In this document: piece by piece, positions 26,047 through 34,274 of the stretch
How the letters are laid out: the number at the start of each line of letters is the position of its first letter
Position numbering within the stretch: the first letter of the stretch is position 1
Source of the DNA: Arthrobacter luteolus NBRC 107841
GTDB taxonomy: Bacteria; Actinomycetota; Actinomycetes; Actinomycetales; Micrococcaceae
Reading direction: 5' to 3'
Assembly: GCF_001552075.1 (NCBI RefSeq)
Contig: NZ_BCQM01000001.1
Location: 124,001-188,000 of the forward strand
DNA length: 64,000 bases
Notes under the pieces: model-generated
Told to the model about the DNA's origin: nothing
The model's input: the letters and a program-made list of their open reading frames with translations, nothing else
Database searches by the model: none
Translations under genes and position numbers: made by a program

Positions 26047-27746
26047 CCCACCCTGCTGAGATCCGTAATCCGTGCTTCCCAAGGGCCCAGCACGGCGGCT
26101 TTCCCCGCCCCGCCGTAGTTGTCCAGCAGCACCTCGCCCGCCTGCAGATCTGCGGGGACGGGCAGCTCGCTCCCGGAGAGATTAGCCAGGACTCCGAGCC
26201 GTGAATCGCCCAGGGAACGGCGAAAGGCAAAAAGCACCGGATGATTCGGTTCCAGCAGGGTAAAGTCCCCCAGCGCCACCACCGGCAGCTCGTGCCGCAG
26301 GCGGATCAGCTGCTGGTAATAGCCGAAGATCGACTTGCCGGACCTGCGGTCACTCTCCACATTGATGTCCTCATGCCGGGGGCCCATCCCGATCCAGGGC
26401 GCGGAGCCGGAGAACCCCGCATAGGGTCCCGGGTCCCACTGCATTGGAGTGCGCGCGTTGTCACGGCTGGCGTGCCCGAGAATTTCCAGTGCCGCCTCCG
26501 GGGCCATGCCCCGGGACGTTGAGTCGGCATAGAAGTTCAGGGACTCCACGTCGCGGTATTGCTCGATGGACGTAAACCCGGCGTTGGTCATCCCGATTTC
26601 TTCGCCCTGGTAAATGAACGGGGTTCCGCGCTGCATATGCAGCAGCGTGGCCCACAGCGTGGCGGATTCGTACCGGAACACCAGGTCGTCTCCGAACCGT
26701 GACAGATGCCGGGGCTGGTCATGGTTGCTGAGGTAGAGGCTGTTCCAGCCGCGGTCCGCCAGCCCGCGCTGCCAGCGGTTCCAGCTGGTCTTCAGGTCAC
26801 GGAGGTTCACCGGTCGGCGGTCCCATTTGCCTCCCGGTCCGTGGTCCAGGTTCACATGCTCAAATTGGAACAGCATGTCGAGCTCGTTCCGGAATGGATC
26901 GGTAAACAGCTGTGCTTCCTCAACGGTGGCCCCGGTGGTCTCCCCCACCACCAGATAGTCGCCGCTGCGATGCGAGAAGACGGCGCGCATAAACTCCTGG
27001 ACGAATTCATGGACCCGCGGCCCGGAGGTGAAAAACGGTGCCCCGTCGCCCCACACCCCGCCGAACTGGATCATGCTGTCCGGAAAACGCTGGTCCTTGG
27101 AAATGAAGTTGACTGCATCCATGCGGAAGCCGTCGATCCCGCGGTCCATCCACCAGTTCATCATCTCGTACACCCGGTTCCGTACCCGGGTGCTGGCCCA
27201 GTTCAGGTCCGGCTGGTGCGGGGAGAAGAGGTGGAGGTAGTACTGGCCGGTCGCTTCGTTCCAGGTCCAGGCCGATCCGCCGAAGAGCGAGCCCCAGTTG
27301 TTCGGTTCGGCCCCTGGTTCGCCACCACGGAAGGACGGTCGGGGGTCACGCCAGTGGTAGGAGTCACGCGATGCGTTCTCCCTTGAGGATGCCGACCGGC
27401 GAAACGCCTCATGATCGGTGGATGTGTGGTTGATGACCAGGTCCATGATCATTTTCATGCCGCGTGAATGGACCTCGGACAACAGACGGTCGAATTCCGC
27501 CTCGGTGCCAAAAACGGAGTCGACCCGGCGGTAGTTGCTGATGTCGTAGCCGTTATCGCGCTGGGGCGACTCATGGATCGGCGTCAGCCAAAGAACATCG
27601 ACTCCGAGGTCAGAGAGATAGTCCAGCCGCCGGATGATCCCCGTGAGGTCGCCCAATCCATCCGAGGTGGTGTCCTGAAAACTCCGCGGATAAATCTGGT
27701 AGACCACGGCATTGGTCCACCATGCGGGCCGGGAAAGGTCCCTCAT
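26043..27746 (-). CDS. GH13 alpha-glucosidase (oligo-1,6-glucosidase-like)
   Basis: The 567-residue cytoplasmic enzyme has the (beta/alpha)8 amylase signatures. VVYQIYPRSFQD opens the domain, DLVINHTS is region I, GFRMDAVNFI holds the nucleophile Asp, VVGETTG holds the acid/base Glu, and YLSNHDQPR holds the third Asp. The block DPRPSFRGGEPGAEPNNWGS is typical of GH13 alpha-glucosidases that act on sucrose, maltose, isomaltose or trehalose phosphate. Which sugar cannot be settled by sequence. No sugar transporter or LacI regulator lies beside it. It is convergent with the YbdK gene by four shared bases. Confidence 0.88.
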   Translation of the reverse strand: MRDLSRPAWWTNAVVYQIYPRSFQDTTSDGLGDLTGIIRRLDYLSDLGVDVLWLTPIHESPQRDNGYDISNYRRVDSVFGTEAEFDRLLSEVHSRGMKMIMDLVINHTSTDHEAFRRSASSRENASRDSYHWRDPRPSFRGGEPGAEPNNWGSLFGGSAWTWNEATGQYYLHLFSPHQPDLNWASTRVRNRVYEMMNWWMDRGIDGFRMDAVNFISKDQRFPDSMIQFGGVWGDGAPFFTSGPRVHEFVQEFMRAVFSHRSGDYLVVGETTGATVEEAQLFTDPFRNELDMLFQFEHVNLDHGPGGKWDRRPVNLRDLKTSWNRWQRGLADRGWNSLYLSNHDQPRHLSRFGDDLVFRYESATLWATLLHMQRGTPFIYQGEEIGMTNAGFTSIEQYRDVESLNFYADSTSRGMAPEAALEILGHASRDNARTPMQWDPGPYAGFSGSAPWIGMGPRHEDINVESDRRSGKSIFGYYQQLIRLRHELPVVALGDFTLLEPNHPVLFAFRRSLGDSRLGVLANLSGSELPVPADLQAGEVLLDNYGGAGKAAVLGPWEARITDLSRVG

Positions 27747-27976
27747 GGACTCTCCTGAAAGGGTGCTTTGTGCGGGGCGCTGGCCGGCTTTAGTCTACGG
27801 CTGCCAAAGCTGGTTAGACAGGGCAGAAGGCCGGTGTTGGCCCCGCAGGGTCCCGGGTGCTCCGGTGTCCTTGATCTTGGCGTGCACCGCTGGCTAACGT
27901 GACACCTACCCTGCCCGTCCGCGTACCCCTGGTACGCCGGATGGTGCCTGGATCCCAACCGTTTGGAGTATCTGCC

Positions 27977-28474
27977 ATGGCAACACTGACCGTCTGGAAA
28001 TTCCCCGATGCGGATGCCGCAGAACGGGCAACGCAAACCCTCGCCAGCCTCCAGTCCCAGAACCTGATCACGGTTCAGGACGAGGCCATCGTCACCTGGC
28101 CGCGCGACAAGAAGAAGCCCCGGACCATCCAGGAGCACAATCTTGTTGGCACAGGAGCCCTCGGCGGCGGTTTCTGGGGACTGCTCTTTGGGCTGATTTT
28201 CTTTATTCCACTGATCGGTGCCGCCGTGGGCGCTGCCGTGGGCGCCCTTTCGGCTTCCATGGTGGACGTCGGTATTGACGACAACTTCATCAAACAGGTC
28301 CGGCAGGAAGTGACGCCCGGAACCTCTGCGCTCTTCGTCCTGTCATCGGACGCTGTCGAGGACCGTGTCCTGGACGCTTTCAAGGACGGATTCCCCGGTG
28401 CCTCCCTGATCGCCACCAACCTCTCCAAGGAGCAGGAGGCCAACCTCCGGCAGGCCTTTGCCGAGGCGGACTGA
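27977..28474 (+). CDS. DUF1269-family membrane-associated protein
   Basis: The 165-residue protein begins MATLTVWKFPDADAAERA and contains a glycine- and alanine-rich hydrophobic segment GALGGGFWGLLFGLIFFIPL and GAAVGAAVGALSA. This pattern matches the DUF1269 family, of unknown function and often linked to stress conditions in actinobacteria. The ATG follows TTTGGAGTA at good spacing; the frame extends upstream to 27899 without family-like sequence. The C-terminal half is soluble and Glu/Asp-rich. A strong hairpin lies just after it. Role unknown. Confidence 0.8.
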   Translation: MATLTVWKFPDADAAERATQTLASLQSQNLITVQDEAIVTWPRDKKKPRTIQEHNLVGTGALGGGFWGLLFGLIFFIPLIGAAVGAAVGALSASMVDVGIDDNFIKQVRQEVTPGTSALFVLSSDAVEDRVLDAFKDGFPGASLIATNLSKEQEANLRQAFAEAD

Positions 28475-28492
28475 ACCACCTGCTCACCGGAA

Positions 28493-28528
28493 CAGGGCAC
28501 GACGGCGGACAACCGCCGTCGTGCCCTG
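28493..28528. terminator. Perfect 16-bp hairpin after the DUF1269 gene
   Basis: CAGGGCACGACGGCGG and CCGCCGTCGTGCCCTG are fully complementary with an ACAA loop. No T-run follows, so it may terminate weakly, shield the mRNA end, or act as a non-canonical terminator. It also lies 18 bases before the next start. Confidence 0.6.
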
Positions 28529-28545
28529 CCGTATCGTTGAAGGCG

Positions 28546-28917
28546 ATGATTACCAGACGCCTTGCAGCACAGATCCTTGATATTCCGCTCGAAATGGCCG
28601 TCCGGCACGGCCTTCCGCAGCGGATGGAACAAACCGACCTTGATGAGCTCAACACCAATCCCCCGCAGTGGCTGCTTCAGTCGCGGGCAAACCGCACCGG
28701 CAAGCGCCCGGTCTGGGTGACCCTGGAATGCGCGGTCTGCGGCTACCGCGAAACCGCGCGGCCGAAGAAGTGGTGGCCTGAGTTCACGCACGTGGTGTGC
28801 TCAGATCACAGTGAACGGGAGCTTCCGCTGGTGCCCGCCGGCTCGGTACGCAGCGAGTATGAGGGCGTTGGCACCCGCTTCACCGGAATCGTCGATGTTC
28901 CGGTGAACGCGGGCTGA
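28546..28917 (+). CDS. Small conserved hypothetical protein with zinc-ribbon-like cysteines
   Basis: The 123-residue protein has ECAVCGY and VVCSDH, spaced as in a small zinc-ribbon, with basic residues between them. The N-terminal half is helical and polar (ITRRLAAQILDIPLEMAVRHG, DLDELNTNPPQWLLQSRANR). I do not recognise the family with certainty. I prefer ATG 28546 to the upstream TTG at 28537. It could bind nucleic acid or protein. The gene stands alone between the hairpin and the convergent UDG-like gene, 36 bases away. Confidence 0.55.
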   Translation: MITRRLAAQILDIPLEMAVRHGLPQRMEQTDLDELNTNPPQWLLQSRANRTGKRPVWVTLECAVCGYRETARPKKWWPEFTHVVCSDHSERELPLVPAGSVRSEYEGVGTRFTGIVDVPVNAG

Positions 28918-28953
28918 GTTTCGGGTCCGGTACTGGCTGACCCGGGGTGCCTG

Positions 28954-29589
28954 CTAACGTCCGGTAGCAGCCAGCCCGGTGCGGGCCATGGCGTCTTTGT
29001 AGGCCAGCCGCATTTCCGCGAGCGATTCCTGCTGGCGTTCCTCCGTGGCACCAAAGGAACGGCCTTCGGCCGAACGTGCCTTATAGATCTTGAAGCTGCG
29101 GCGGTAGATCATGCGGTTTTCCGTCTTGAGGAAAGCAGCCGCGAGCCGTTGGGCCTCCGTACCGTGGGCAATAATCACCGAGGCCCGGGGCACGAGGGCC
29201 AGGAAGCGCAGCAGCGGCCGCAGGCCCTCCGCGACTTCTTCCTTTGTCAGCTTGGTGTGCGGCTCTCCCGGGGTGTACCAGGGGTGCACGTTCCAGGGCA
29301 TGACAAATTCGGGGCGCAGGCCAACCTGCCAGTGGACCCCCAGCAGGCGGGTCATTGCCTCGTCGCTGCCGGCGGTGATGAAGCCGGACGGGTGCGCCGG
29401 ACCGTTGTTGGAGAACAGGCTCACGATCCTGGCTTCATCAACATCGTGCTGCGGGTCGATGTACTGCACCTCGCTGCCTGGCTTGAGTTCCATCAGGGAG
29501 TCGCAGAGCTGGTTGACTTCGGCGACGTTGGGTTCGTAGCGGCGGTTCCAGAGGGTTTCGGCGTGAACGGCTTCGGGGGCAGACTGCAT
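28954..29589 (-). CDS. Uracil-DNA-glycosylase-fold protein
   Basis: The 211-residue protein resembles the uracil-DNA glycosylase superfamily: the segment FSNNGPAHPSGFI, then FVMPWNVHPWYTP, and SVIIAHGTEAQRL, which corresponds to the conserved C-terminal histidine strand. Whether it excises uracil or belongs to a divergent branch is not clear. It starts at ATG 29589, preceded by AGGAGAAGCG. The longer frame to 29652 gives basic residues not expected at the N-terminus. It is transcribed divergently from the hydrolase cassette. Confidence 0.7.
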   Translation of the reverse strand: MQSAPEAVHAETLWNRRYEPNVAEVNQLCDSLMELKPGSEVQYIDPQHDVDEARIVSLFSNNGPAHPSGFITAGSDEAMTRLLGVHWQVGLRPEFVMPWNVHPWYTPGEPHTKLTKEEVAEGLRPLLRFLALVPRASVIIAHGTEAQRLAAAFLKTENRMIYRRSFKIYKARSAEGRSFGATEERQQESLAEMRLAYKDAMARTGLAATGR

Positions 29590-29952
29590 GGGGGTGGCGC
29601 TTCTCCTACGGTATTGCGGTTCTTCCCGCCGCCGGGCTTTGGGGCACGACACTTACTCTCCGGCCGGCACAGCACTTACGAAGGCACAGGGCAGAGCGAA
29701 GCAGCAGGTCAGTGGTGGGTGCGGTGGAAAGGGGCGCCTTCACCTCCGAGCCGGACACTGCAGAGCGCAGGACGGCGGGCGAAGGGCTTCAGACAAGCTT
29801 ACCAAGGACAGGAAGGGCCCCCGTGCCAGCCGTCCCCGTTATGCCGGTCCGGCTGGCCAGACACGTCGATGGGTAGTTCTACCCATCGACGTCAGTTCGC
29901 CGCTGCAGCAGACTCGGACGTGACCGAAACGTCCGCGCATCCAGGGGGAAGC
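29590..29952. other. Divergent intergenic region upstream of the hydrolase cassette
   Basis: The 363 bases hold no convincing gene. A perfect 13-bp inverted repeat lies at 29863-29892. The rest is GC-rich, without clear promoter hexamers on either strand. Several long shadow frames cross it. Confidence 0.55.
29863..29892. repeat. Strong 13-bp hairpin upstream of the DUF6507-like/hydrolase/lipoprotein cassette
   Basis: ACGTCGATGGGTA and TACCCATCGACGT are perfectly complementary across a GTTC loop. It lies 60 bases before the first start of the cassette and has no T-run after it. It could be a dimeric regulator operator or an mRNA leader hairpin. Which is undetermined. Confidence 0.6.
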
Positions 29953-30321
29953 TTGCAGTACGAGATCCAGCCGGCAGCCATCCACGCCGTCGTGGTTGAC
30001 GTGGCAGCGGATGGCCAGGCCCTGCACCAGGCCGGGAACGCCACTGCGGATACCGCCGCCGATCTCGCGGGGAGTTTCGGCAGCGCCGACCTCGTTTCCG
30101 GTGCCTTTGCGGAGTTTTGGACTCCCCGGCAGAGTGTCGCACAGCGCGTCTCGAGCCTGGTGTTTCGAAAAGCCACAGCCCTCACTGATGCTGCCCAAGC
30201 CATCGTCGATGCAGATGGGGAAATGACGGCGGCCGCTGAATCGGCGCTCTCAACCCTCCCCACGGCCTATGCACCGGCCGCCCCGCCCCGGACCGGGCGT
30301 TTGCGGTTCCTGGAGCAATGA
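29953..30321 (+). CDS. Small helical WXG/DUF6507-like protein, probably linked to type VII secretion
   Basis: The 122-residue protein begins at TTG 29953 (LQYEIQPAAIHAVVVD), with a GGGGGAA ribosome site just upstream. It is predicted to be mainly alpha-helical and Ala-rich, with no obvious signal peptide. The pattern of an N-terminal I-x-P segment followed by two long helices and a later AVDADGEM-like stretch resembles the DUF6507 small-protein family and WXG100 proteins, which are type VII secretion substrates or partners. No WxG motif is visible. It overlaps the next gene as ATGA. The family assignment is from recall. Confidence 0.6.
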   Translation: MQYEIQPAAIHAVVVDVAADGQALHQAGNATADTAADLAGSFGSADLVSGAFAEFWTPRQSVAQRVSSLVFRKATALTDAAQAIVDADGEMTAAAESALSTLPTAYAPAAPPRTGRLRFLEQ

Positions 30322-32222
30322 TGGTTTTTTCCACCCTCCCGGACATCAGCGGCGACTGGACCCACCTCGATGCCCTGGCCCAGGACCTCCTGCTGCGCGC
30401 AGGAGTGGCGGAGGGCTATCTGGGCGACGCCACAACCGCTTGGCAGCGGGTGGGGCCCGCCTACCGGGAACCCACGACCCAGGATGTGGTGCACGCGGCC
30501 ATGGATTCACTGGCCGAGCCCATGGCACAGTGGCGGGCCGCCCTGGTCTCCGCCGCCGGGATCATCCAGGATTTCGCTGCCGCTGCCCTAACCCTCGCCG
30601 AGGAACTTAGACAGCTCACAGCCGAACAGCCCCGGGCGCTCGTAGAAGGCGAGGACCCCGTAGCTCACGGGAAAACTGTTGACAGCTTCAATACCCGGGC
30701 GGGCGAGCTGACGGCACGGTGGAACACCCTGCAGCAGGACACCGTTGCCCGCCTGGCCTCGGTTTCCGGAGGCACCGGGGAGGGTTTGCCCATGACCGCC
30801 CACCTTGGCAGCCAGACGCTGCCGCAGGTGAGCTGGGCCTCGCTGACCAGCACGCTCGACGAACGGCTGGGCGCCGTGACTCCGCGCGCGCTGCTTCCCT
30901 CCCTCCGGGGGTTGGATGCGGCCGAGTTGAAGGCTTGGGCTGAAGCCAATCCTGAGGGCGCTGCTTTGCTGGCAGCCAACAAACTGGTAGGTCCATTCCC
31001 CTTCGGAAGTCCCGAGGCGGCCCTGTCAGACGTGATGCATGACAGTCAGTCAAAGGAGGGCATTGCAGCAATCCGCGCTGCCTGGCTGGACCTTTCTGCC
31101 GCCGACCAGGAAAAACTCCTTCTGCTCTACCCTGCCGTCTTCGGCGCCCTGAACGGTGTGCCGTTTGCCGCAAGGGCCCATGCCAATACGGTCACGGTGG
31201 CCGGCTACCGGCATACGGCCCGGCAGGATTTGGCCGCGCTTAAGGAACCGGATTTGTCTGATTACGGCCAGAAACCGGCCGCTCAGCTGGATTGGCGGAG
31301 AGACTATGACGAGTGGCAGACCGAGCAGGCACGGCTTGAGCTGCTGCTCAAGGGACTGGATTACGCCGTCGACCATGATTCCCAGGTGATCCTGGTGAGC
31401 ACTGAGGCCGACGGGCAGATCGTCACAATGCATGGCACGCCCTCGGCGGCTGTCTCCCGGACGGCTGTCCTGGTGCCCGGCACCGGCGCCGACCTCGGCA
31501 CCTTGGGGTCCTATGAGCAGCGGCTGGACGCCGTCAATGGTTTGGCTAAACCTGCAACACTCTCTTTCTACTGGCAGGGCACCGACCTGCCGAACGAGCT
31601 CCACCACAACCTCACCAGCTCCTACAACGAGGACGGCGGGCCTCTCCTGGCCGCGTTCGATCATGCCCTGGATCTGGAGGTCCCCACCGATGTCCGCAGC
31701 ACCTATATCGGGTACAGCGCCGGCGGATCGCTTCTCGGCACAGGAGAGCGGGAAGGGCTGACGGCGTCGAACATTCTCTATGTGGCGCCCGCGGGCATCG
31801 GCCACAACGTATCGAGTCCCGCAGATACCGTTTCTCCTGATGCAAACCGCTATTGGATCCAAACCCGCGACGATCAAATTACCGTGGCGCAGGCAGGCGG
31901 CGGCGGTTTCCACAGCGGCTCCTTCTGGAGCGGTGGAAATCCGAATTCCCAGATGAACGCCGACAGACTGGAATCAGGTTTCCTGGACCCGAAAGACCCG
32001 GATTCGCTGATGAAGGGGCACTCGGACTATTTCGTCCCGGGATCAACGTCTGCGGCCAACATGCAGGCGGTGATCGAGGGCGGCCGGGTGAGCCTGTACG
32101 TTGATGAGGTATGGCACTACGGATTCGGCTACTCCTATGCGGAGAGCCCCATCGAAGAACGACCGGAAGAATACGCCAATATGAAGCTGCCGACTGTGAC
32201 GACAGAAAGTCTCGAAAAGTGA
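30318..32222 (+). CDS. Alpha/beta hydrolase (DUF1023-like) with N-terminal helical domain
   Basis: The 634-residue protein has an all-helical N-terminal part (about 1-200) resembling LXG/WXG-type secreted proteins, and a C-terminal DUF1023-like serine hydrolase. The nucleophile elbow is GYSAG with Ser467, the acid is Asp518 or Asp519 in QTRDD, and the base is probably His568 in KGHSDYF. The triad order and spacing fit. No N-terminal signal peptide is present, so export would need a dedicated route such as type VII secretion. It is coupled to the small protein before it and to the lipoprotein after it. The substrate is unknown; lipid or ester is a guess. Confidence 0.75.
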   Translation: MMVFSTLPDISGDWTHLDALAQDLLLRAGVAEGYLGDATTAWQRVGPAYREPTTQDVVHAAMDSLAEPMAQWRAALVSAAGIIQDFAAAALTLAEELRQLTAEQPRALVEGEDPVAHGKTVDSFNTRAGELTARWNTLQQDTVARLASVSGGTGEGLPMTAHLGSQTLPQVSWASLTSTLDERLGAVTPRALLPSLRGLDAAELKAWAEANPEGAALLAANKLVGPFPFGSPEAALSDVMHDSQSKEGIAAIRAAWLDLSAADQEKLLLLYPAVFGALNGVPFAARAHANTVTVAGYRHTARQDLAALKEPDLSDYGQKPAAQLDWRRDYDEWQTEQARLELLLKGLDYAVDHDSQVILVSTEADGQIVTMHGTPSAAVSRTAVLVPGTGADLGTLGSYEQRLDAVNGLAKPATLSFYWQGTDLPNELHHNLTSSYNEDGGPLLAAFDHALDLEVPTDVRSTYIGYSAGGSLLGTGEREGLTASNILYVAPAGIGHNVSSPADTVSPDANRYWIQTRDDQITVAQAGGGGFHSGSFWSGGNPNSQMNADRLESGFLDPKDPDSLMKGHSDYFVPGSTSAANMQAVIEGGRVSLYVDEVWHYGFGYSYAESPIEERPEEYANMKLPTVTTESLEK

Positions 32223-32797
32223 ACTTGCGTCCTGCCGCTGCCCTTGCCGGCGCCCTTGTCCTGACCGCAACATTGGGAGGCTGTGCCTTGAACTCCGAAA
32301 CAACCCCTGATTCTGCCGCGGCGCAGGAGTCACCGGAATATCTGACACAGTTTGAGGAGCTCCTGCCAGCGCTGATCGAGGAGGCCGGTGCTGGCCTGGA
32401 CCTTGAGCATTTGAGGGAAGAATCGTGTCTCCGGCCGGAAATTAAAGAGCAGCAGCTCGAAACCAGGTGGCTTGGCTCGGCTTCCGGCCTGGTCGAAGAT
32501 ACCGCGGCGGCCAGCGCCGCGCTGGACCGCGTCGGGACCTGGCTGGACGCCGAAGGCTGGGAGCGGCAGAACGAGGTGTCCTATCCGCCCGAAGAGGGCG
32601 GAGATGTACGGGTGTTGCTGTACACGAAGGACGACCTCGGCGTCACGGCTACCCACCACGAGGACGGCGATGCGAGCGTGGAAATACTGCTGACGTCCCC
32701 CTGCCGGGAGAACCCGAAGGAGCACCAAATGGAACGCTCCAAGCTGGACCCGGAATACGGTCTGTCCAGCGAGTACTACGAAGACAGTGCCTCCTAG
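32219..32797 (+). CDS. Secreted lipoprotein of unknown function, third gene of the cassette
   Basis: The 192-residue protein starts at GTG 32219, overlapping the hydrolase stop by GTGA. It has a lipoprotein signal peptide (LAGALVLTATLGGC) with the lipidated cysteine near residue 22. After that it is acidic and probably soluble on the outer face of the membrane, with two further cysteines (EESCLRPE and TSPCREN) that could form a disulfide. I do not recognise the family. By position it might be a partner, chaperone or immunity factor of the hydrolase, which is inference. Confidence 0.7.
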   Translation: MNLRPAAALAGALVLTATLGGCALNSETTPDSAAAQESPEYLTQFEELLPALIEEAGAGLDLEHLREESCLRPEIKEQQLETRWLGSASGLVEDTAAASAALDRVGTWLDAEGWERQNEVSYPPEEGGDVRVLLYTKDDLGVTATHHEDGDASVEILLTSPCRENPKEHQMERSKLDPEYGLSSEYYEDSAS

Positions 32798-32850
32798 CCG
32801 GCCGCTGAGGGCCCCTGTCACCCCTCTGCAGTTCGTGGCCGGAACGCAGA

Positions 32851-32881
32851 AAAGCACCCCGGCCCGAAGGCCGAGGTGCTT
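32851..32881 (-). terminator. Rho-independent terminator of ssrA
   Basis: On the minus strand AGCACCTCGGCC pairs with GGCCGGGGTGCT, one pair being G-U, across a TTCG tetraloop, followed by TTTTC. It starts a few bases after the CCA end of tmRNA. Confidence 0.85.
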
Positions 32882-32886
32882 CTCGT

Positions 32887-33256
32887 TGGTGGAGATGGGG
32901 GGAATTGAACCCCCGTCCGATGTCGTGTTGTCAGGGCTTCTCCGGGCGCAGTTCACGTCGGAGTTTCTCGGCCCCAGCCATCATGTGAACAAGTGGCTGA
33001 TCCGGGCCCAGCCGTCTAAAAGTCCCGAGCACTCCAACGGCGAAAGTGCTCAGCAGTGGCCCTCTAAATGACGCCAGGATCCGGGACGAGAGCATTCCCG
33101 GTCTGACGGACTATGCCTGCTGCTTAGGCAGCGAGAGCGAAGTCAGTGCGCTTTGATTCGGCACTTATTGGTTTGCAAGGAGCGTTTACGAGATAACCCT
33201 GCATCCTCGGCCCGCTTCACCTGTCGCGACTAACATCGTCGAAACCTGTCATCCCC
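32887..33256 (-). ncRNA. ssrA: Transfer-messenger RNA (tmRNA)
   Basis: The minus strand carries a 370-base tmRNA: 5' GGGGATGACAGG with TTCGACGATGTTAGTCGCGA, and a 3' end ...CCATCTCCACCA. Both ends form the tRNA-Ala-like domain. The internal tag frame (33127-33162) encodes AESKRTDFALAA and then TAA, ending in the standard ALAA degradation signal. It rescues stalled ribosomes and tags the nascent chains for proteolysis, using SmpB from the nearby gene. One small membrane protein gene lies between smpB and ssrA. Confidence 0.96.
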
Positions 33257-33370
33257 GTATTCAGTTACCAACTGATTTACCAAACTGCTTGCTGCGCCGG
33301 TTCAGTACCACTTCGGTACAAATTTCAGTATCCGGTACAGCTGTCCGGTCATTAACACACCGGACCGTTA

Positions 33371-33399
33371 ACTATAGCGCATCCCGGTTAGAACGTCAG
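33371..33399 (-). promoter_or_regulatory. Candidate promoter upstream of ssrA
   Basis: On the minus strand CTGACG and TATAGT are separated by 17 bases. This would start a leader of about 108 bases before the mature tmRNA, removed by RNase P. It overlaps the end of the 3-TM gene. Confidence 0.35.
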
Positions 33400-33747
33400 G
33401 CCGAACACCGTGAAGGGCGTGCCCCAGAGAACCAGGACCACGGCGGCGAGCAGCACGAACAGCACCGAGAGGATGGCCAGGGCTGTCATGCCGGCGTACT
33501 TGCGGCGGAACGCCCAGCCGAAAAGGACGGCGTTAGCCACGAGCAGCAGCGGCGAAATCCACACCAGAACCTGGGCCAGGTAAATGTAGAACACCGCGAA
33601 AAACGGCACCGCCACCAGGATAACGATGGGAGCGATCGCCAGGACGATCAGCAGATCCAGCACCGTGACAGCCCACGCCCACACGGGCTTGCGCGGGCCG
33701 CGCTCCTCCGGCTGCTCGGACTGAGGTTCCCAGAAGGTGCCGCTCAT
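33388..33747 (-). CDS. Small membrane protein, three predicted transmembrane segments
   Basis: The 119-residue protein has a short acidic/proline-rich N-terminus, then three hydrophobic segments: AVTVLDLLIVLAIAPIVILV, AVFYIYLAQVLVWISPLLLV and ALAILSVLFVLLAAVVLVL. Its start overlaps the smpB stop by one base (TGATG), so it is co-translated with smpB. I do not recognise a family. The nearest RNA is ssrA, downstream on the same strand. It looks like a small lineage-specific membrane protein. Confidence 0.6.
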   Translation of the reverse strand: MSGTFWEPQSEQPEERGPRKPVWAWAVTVLDLLIVLAIAPIVILVAVPFFAVFYIYLAQVLVWISPLLLVANAVLFGWAFRRKYAGMTALAILSVLFVLLAAVVLVLWGTPFTVFGLTF

Positions 33748-34220
33748 CAGGCTCCGCGGTTCTTGGCGCGCATCTCCCTCAGGGCTTCCCTGTTGTCCTG
33801 CTTCTCCCGCAGGGTCTGCCGCTTGTCGTAGTCCCGCTTACCGCGGGCGACGGCGATTTCCACCTTGGCCCGCCCGTCCAGGAAATAGAGCTGCAGCGGA
33901 ACAATCGTGAAGCCGGACTCGCGGGTTTTCTGTGCGATCTTGTCCAGCTGCTCGCGGTGCAGCAACAGCTTCCGGCGCCGGCGCGCTGAGTGGTTGGTCC
34001 AGCTGCCGTTGAGGTACTCCGGAATGTAGACAGCTTCCATCCACAGTTCGTCGTTATAAAAGGTTGCGAAACCGTCCACCAGGGAGGCCCGCCCTTCACG
34101 CAGCGACTTGACCTCGGTGCCCATAAGCACCATTCCAGCCTCGTAGGTGTCGAGGATTTCGTAGTTATGCCGGGCCTTGCGGTTGGTGGCCACAACTTTA
34201 CGGCCACTTTCTTTGGGCAC
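33747..34220 (-). CDS. smpB: SsrA-binding protein SmpB
   Basis: The 157-residue protein has the SmpB fold: [25 protein letters not shown], then [15 protein letters not shown] near the end. These match the RNA-binding barrel and the positively charged C-terminal tail that enters the A site. It works with tmRNA encoded nearby on the same strand. The C-terminal tail is basic and ends in [15 protein letters not shown]. It follows the LytM gene by about 54 bases. Its stop overlaps the next small gene. Confidence 0.95.
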   Translation of the reverse strand: MPKESGRKVVATNRKARHNYEILDTYEAGMVLMGTEVKSLREGRASLVDGFATFYNDELWMEAVYIPEYLNGSWTNHSARRRRKLLLHREQLDKIAQKTRESGFTIVPLQLYFLDGRAKVEIAVARGKRDYDKRQTLREKQDNREALREMRAKNRGA

Positions 34221-34274
34221 GGTTCAACTCCTTAGTGGAAGGTGGATCCTGGATGCGGAACACCCATTGTAGGC

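Noticed and set aside
32881-32960. A tRNA gene suggested by TGGTGGAGATGGGGGG
   Set aside because: This is the 3' tRNA-like half of the tmRNA, which extends to 33256.
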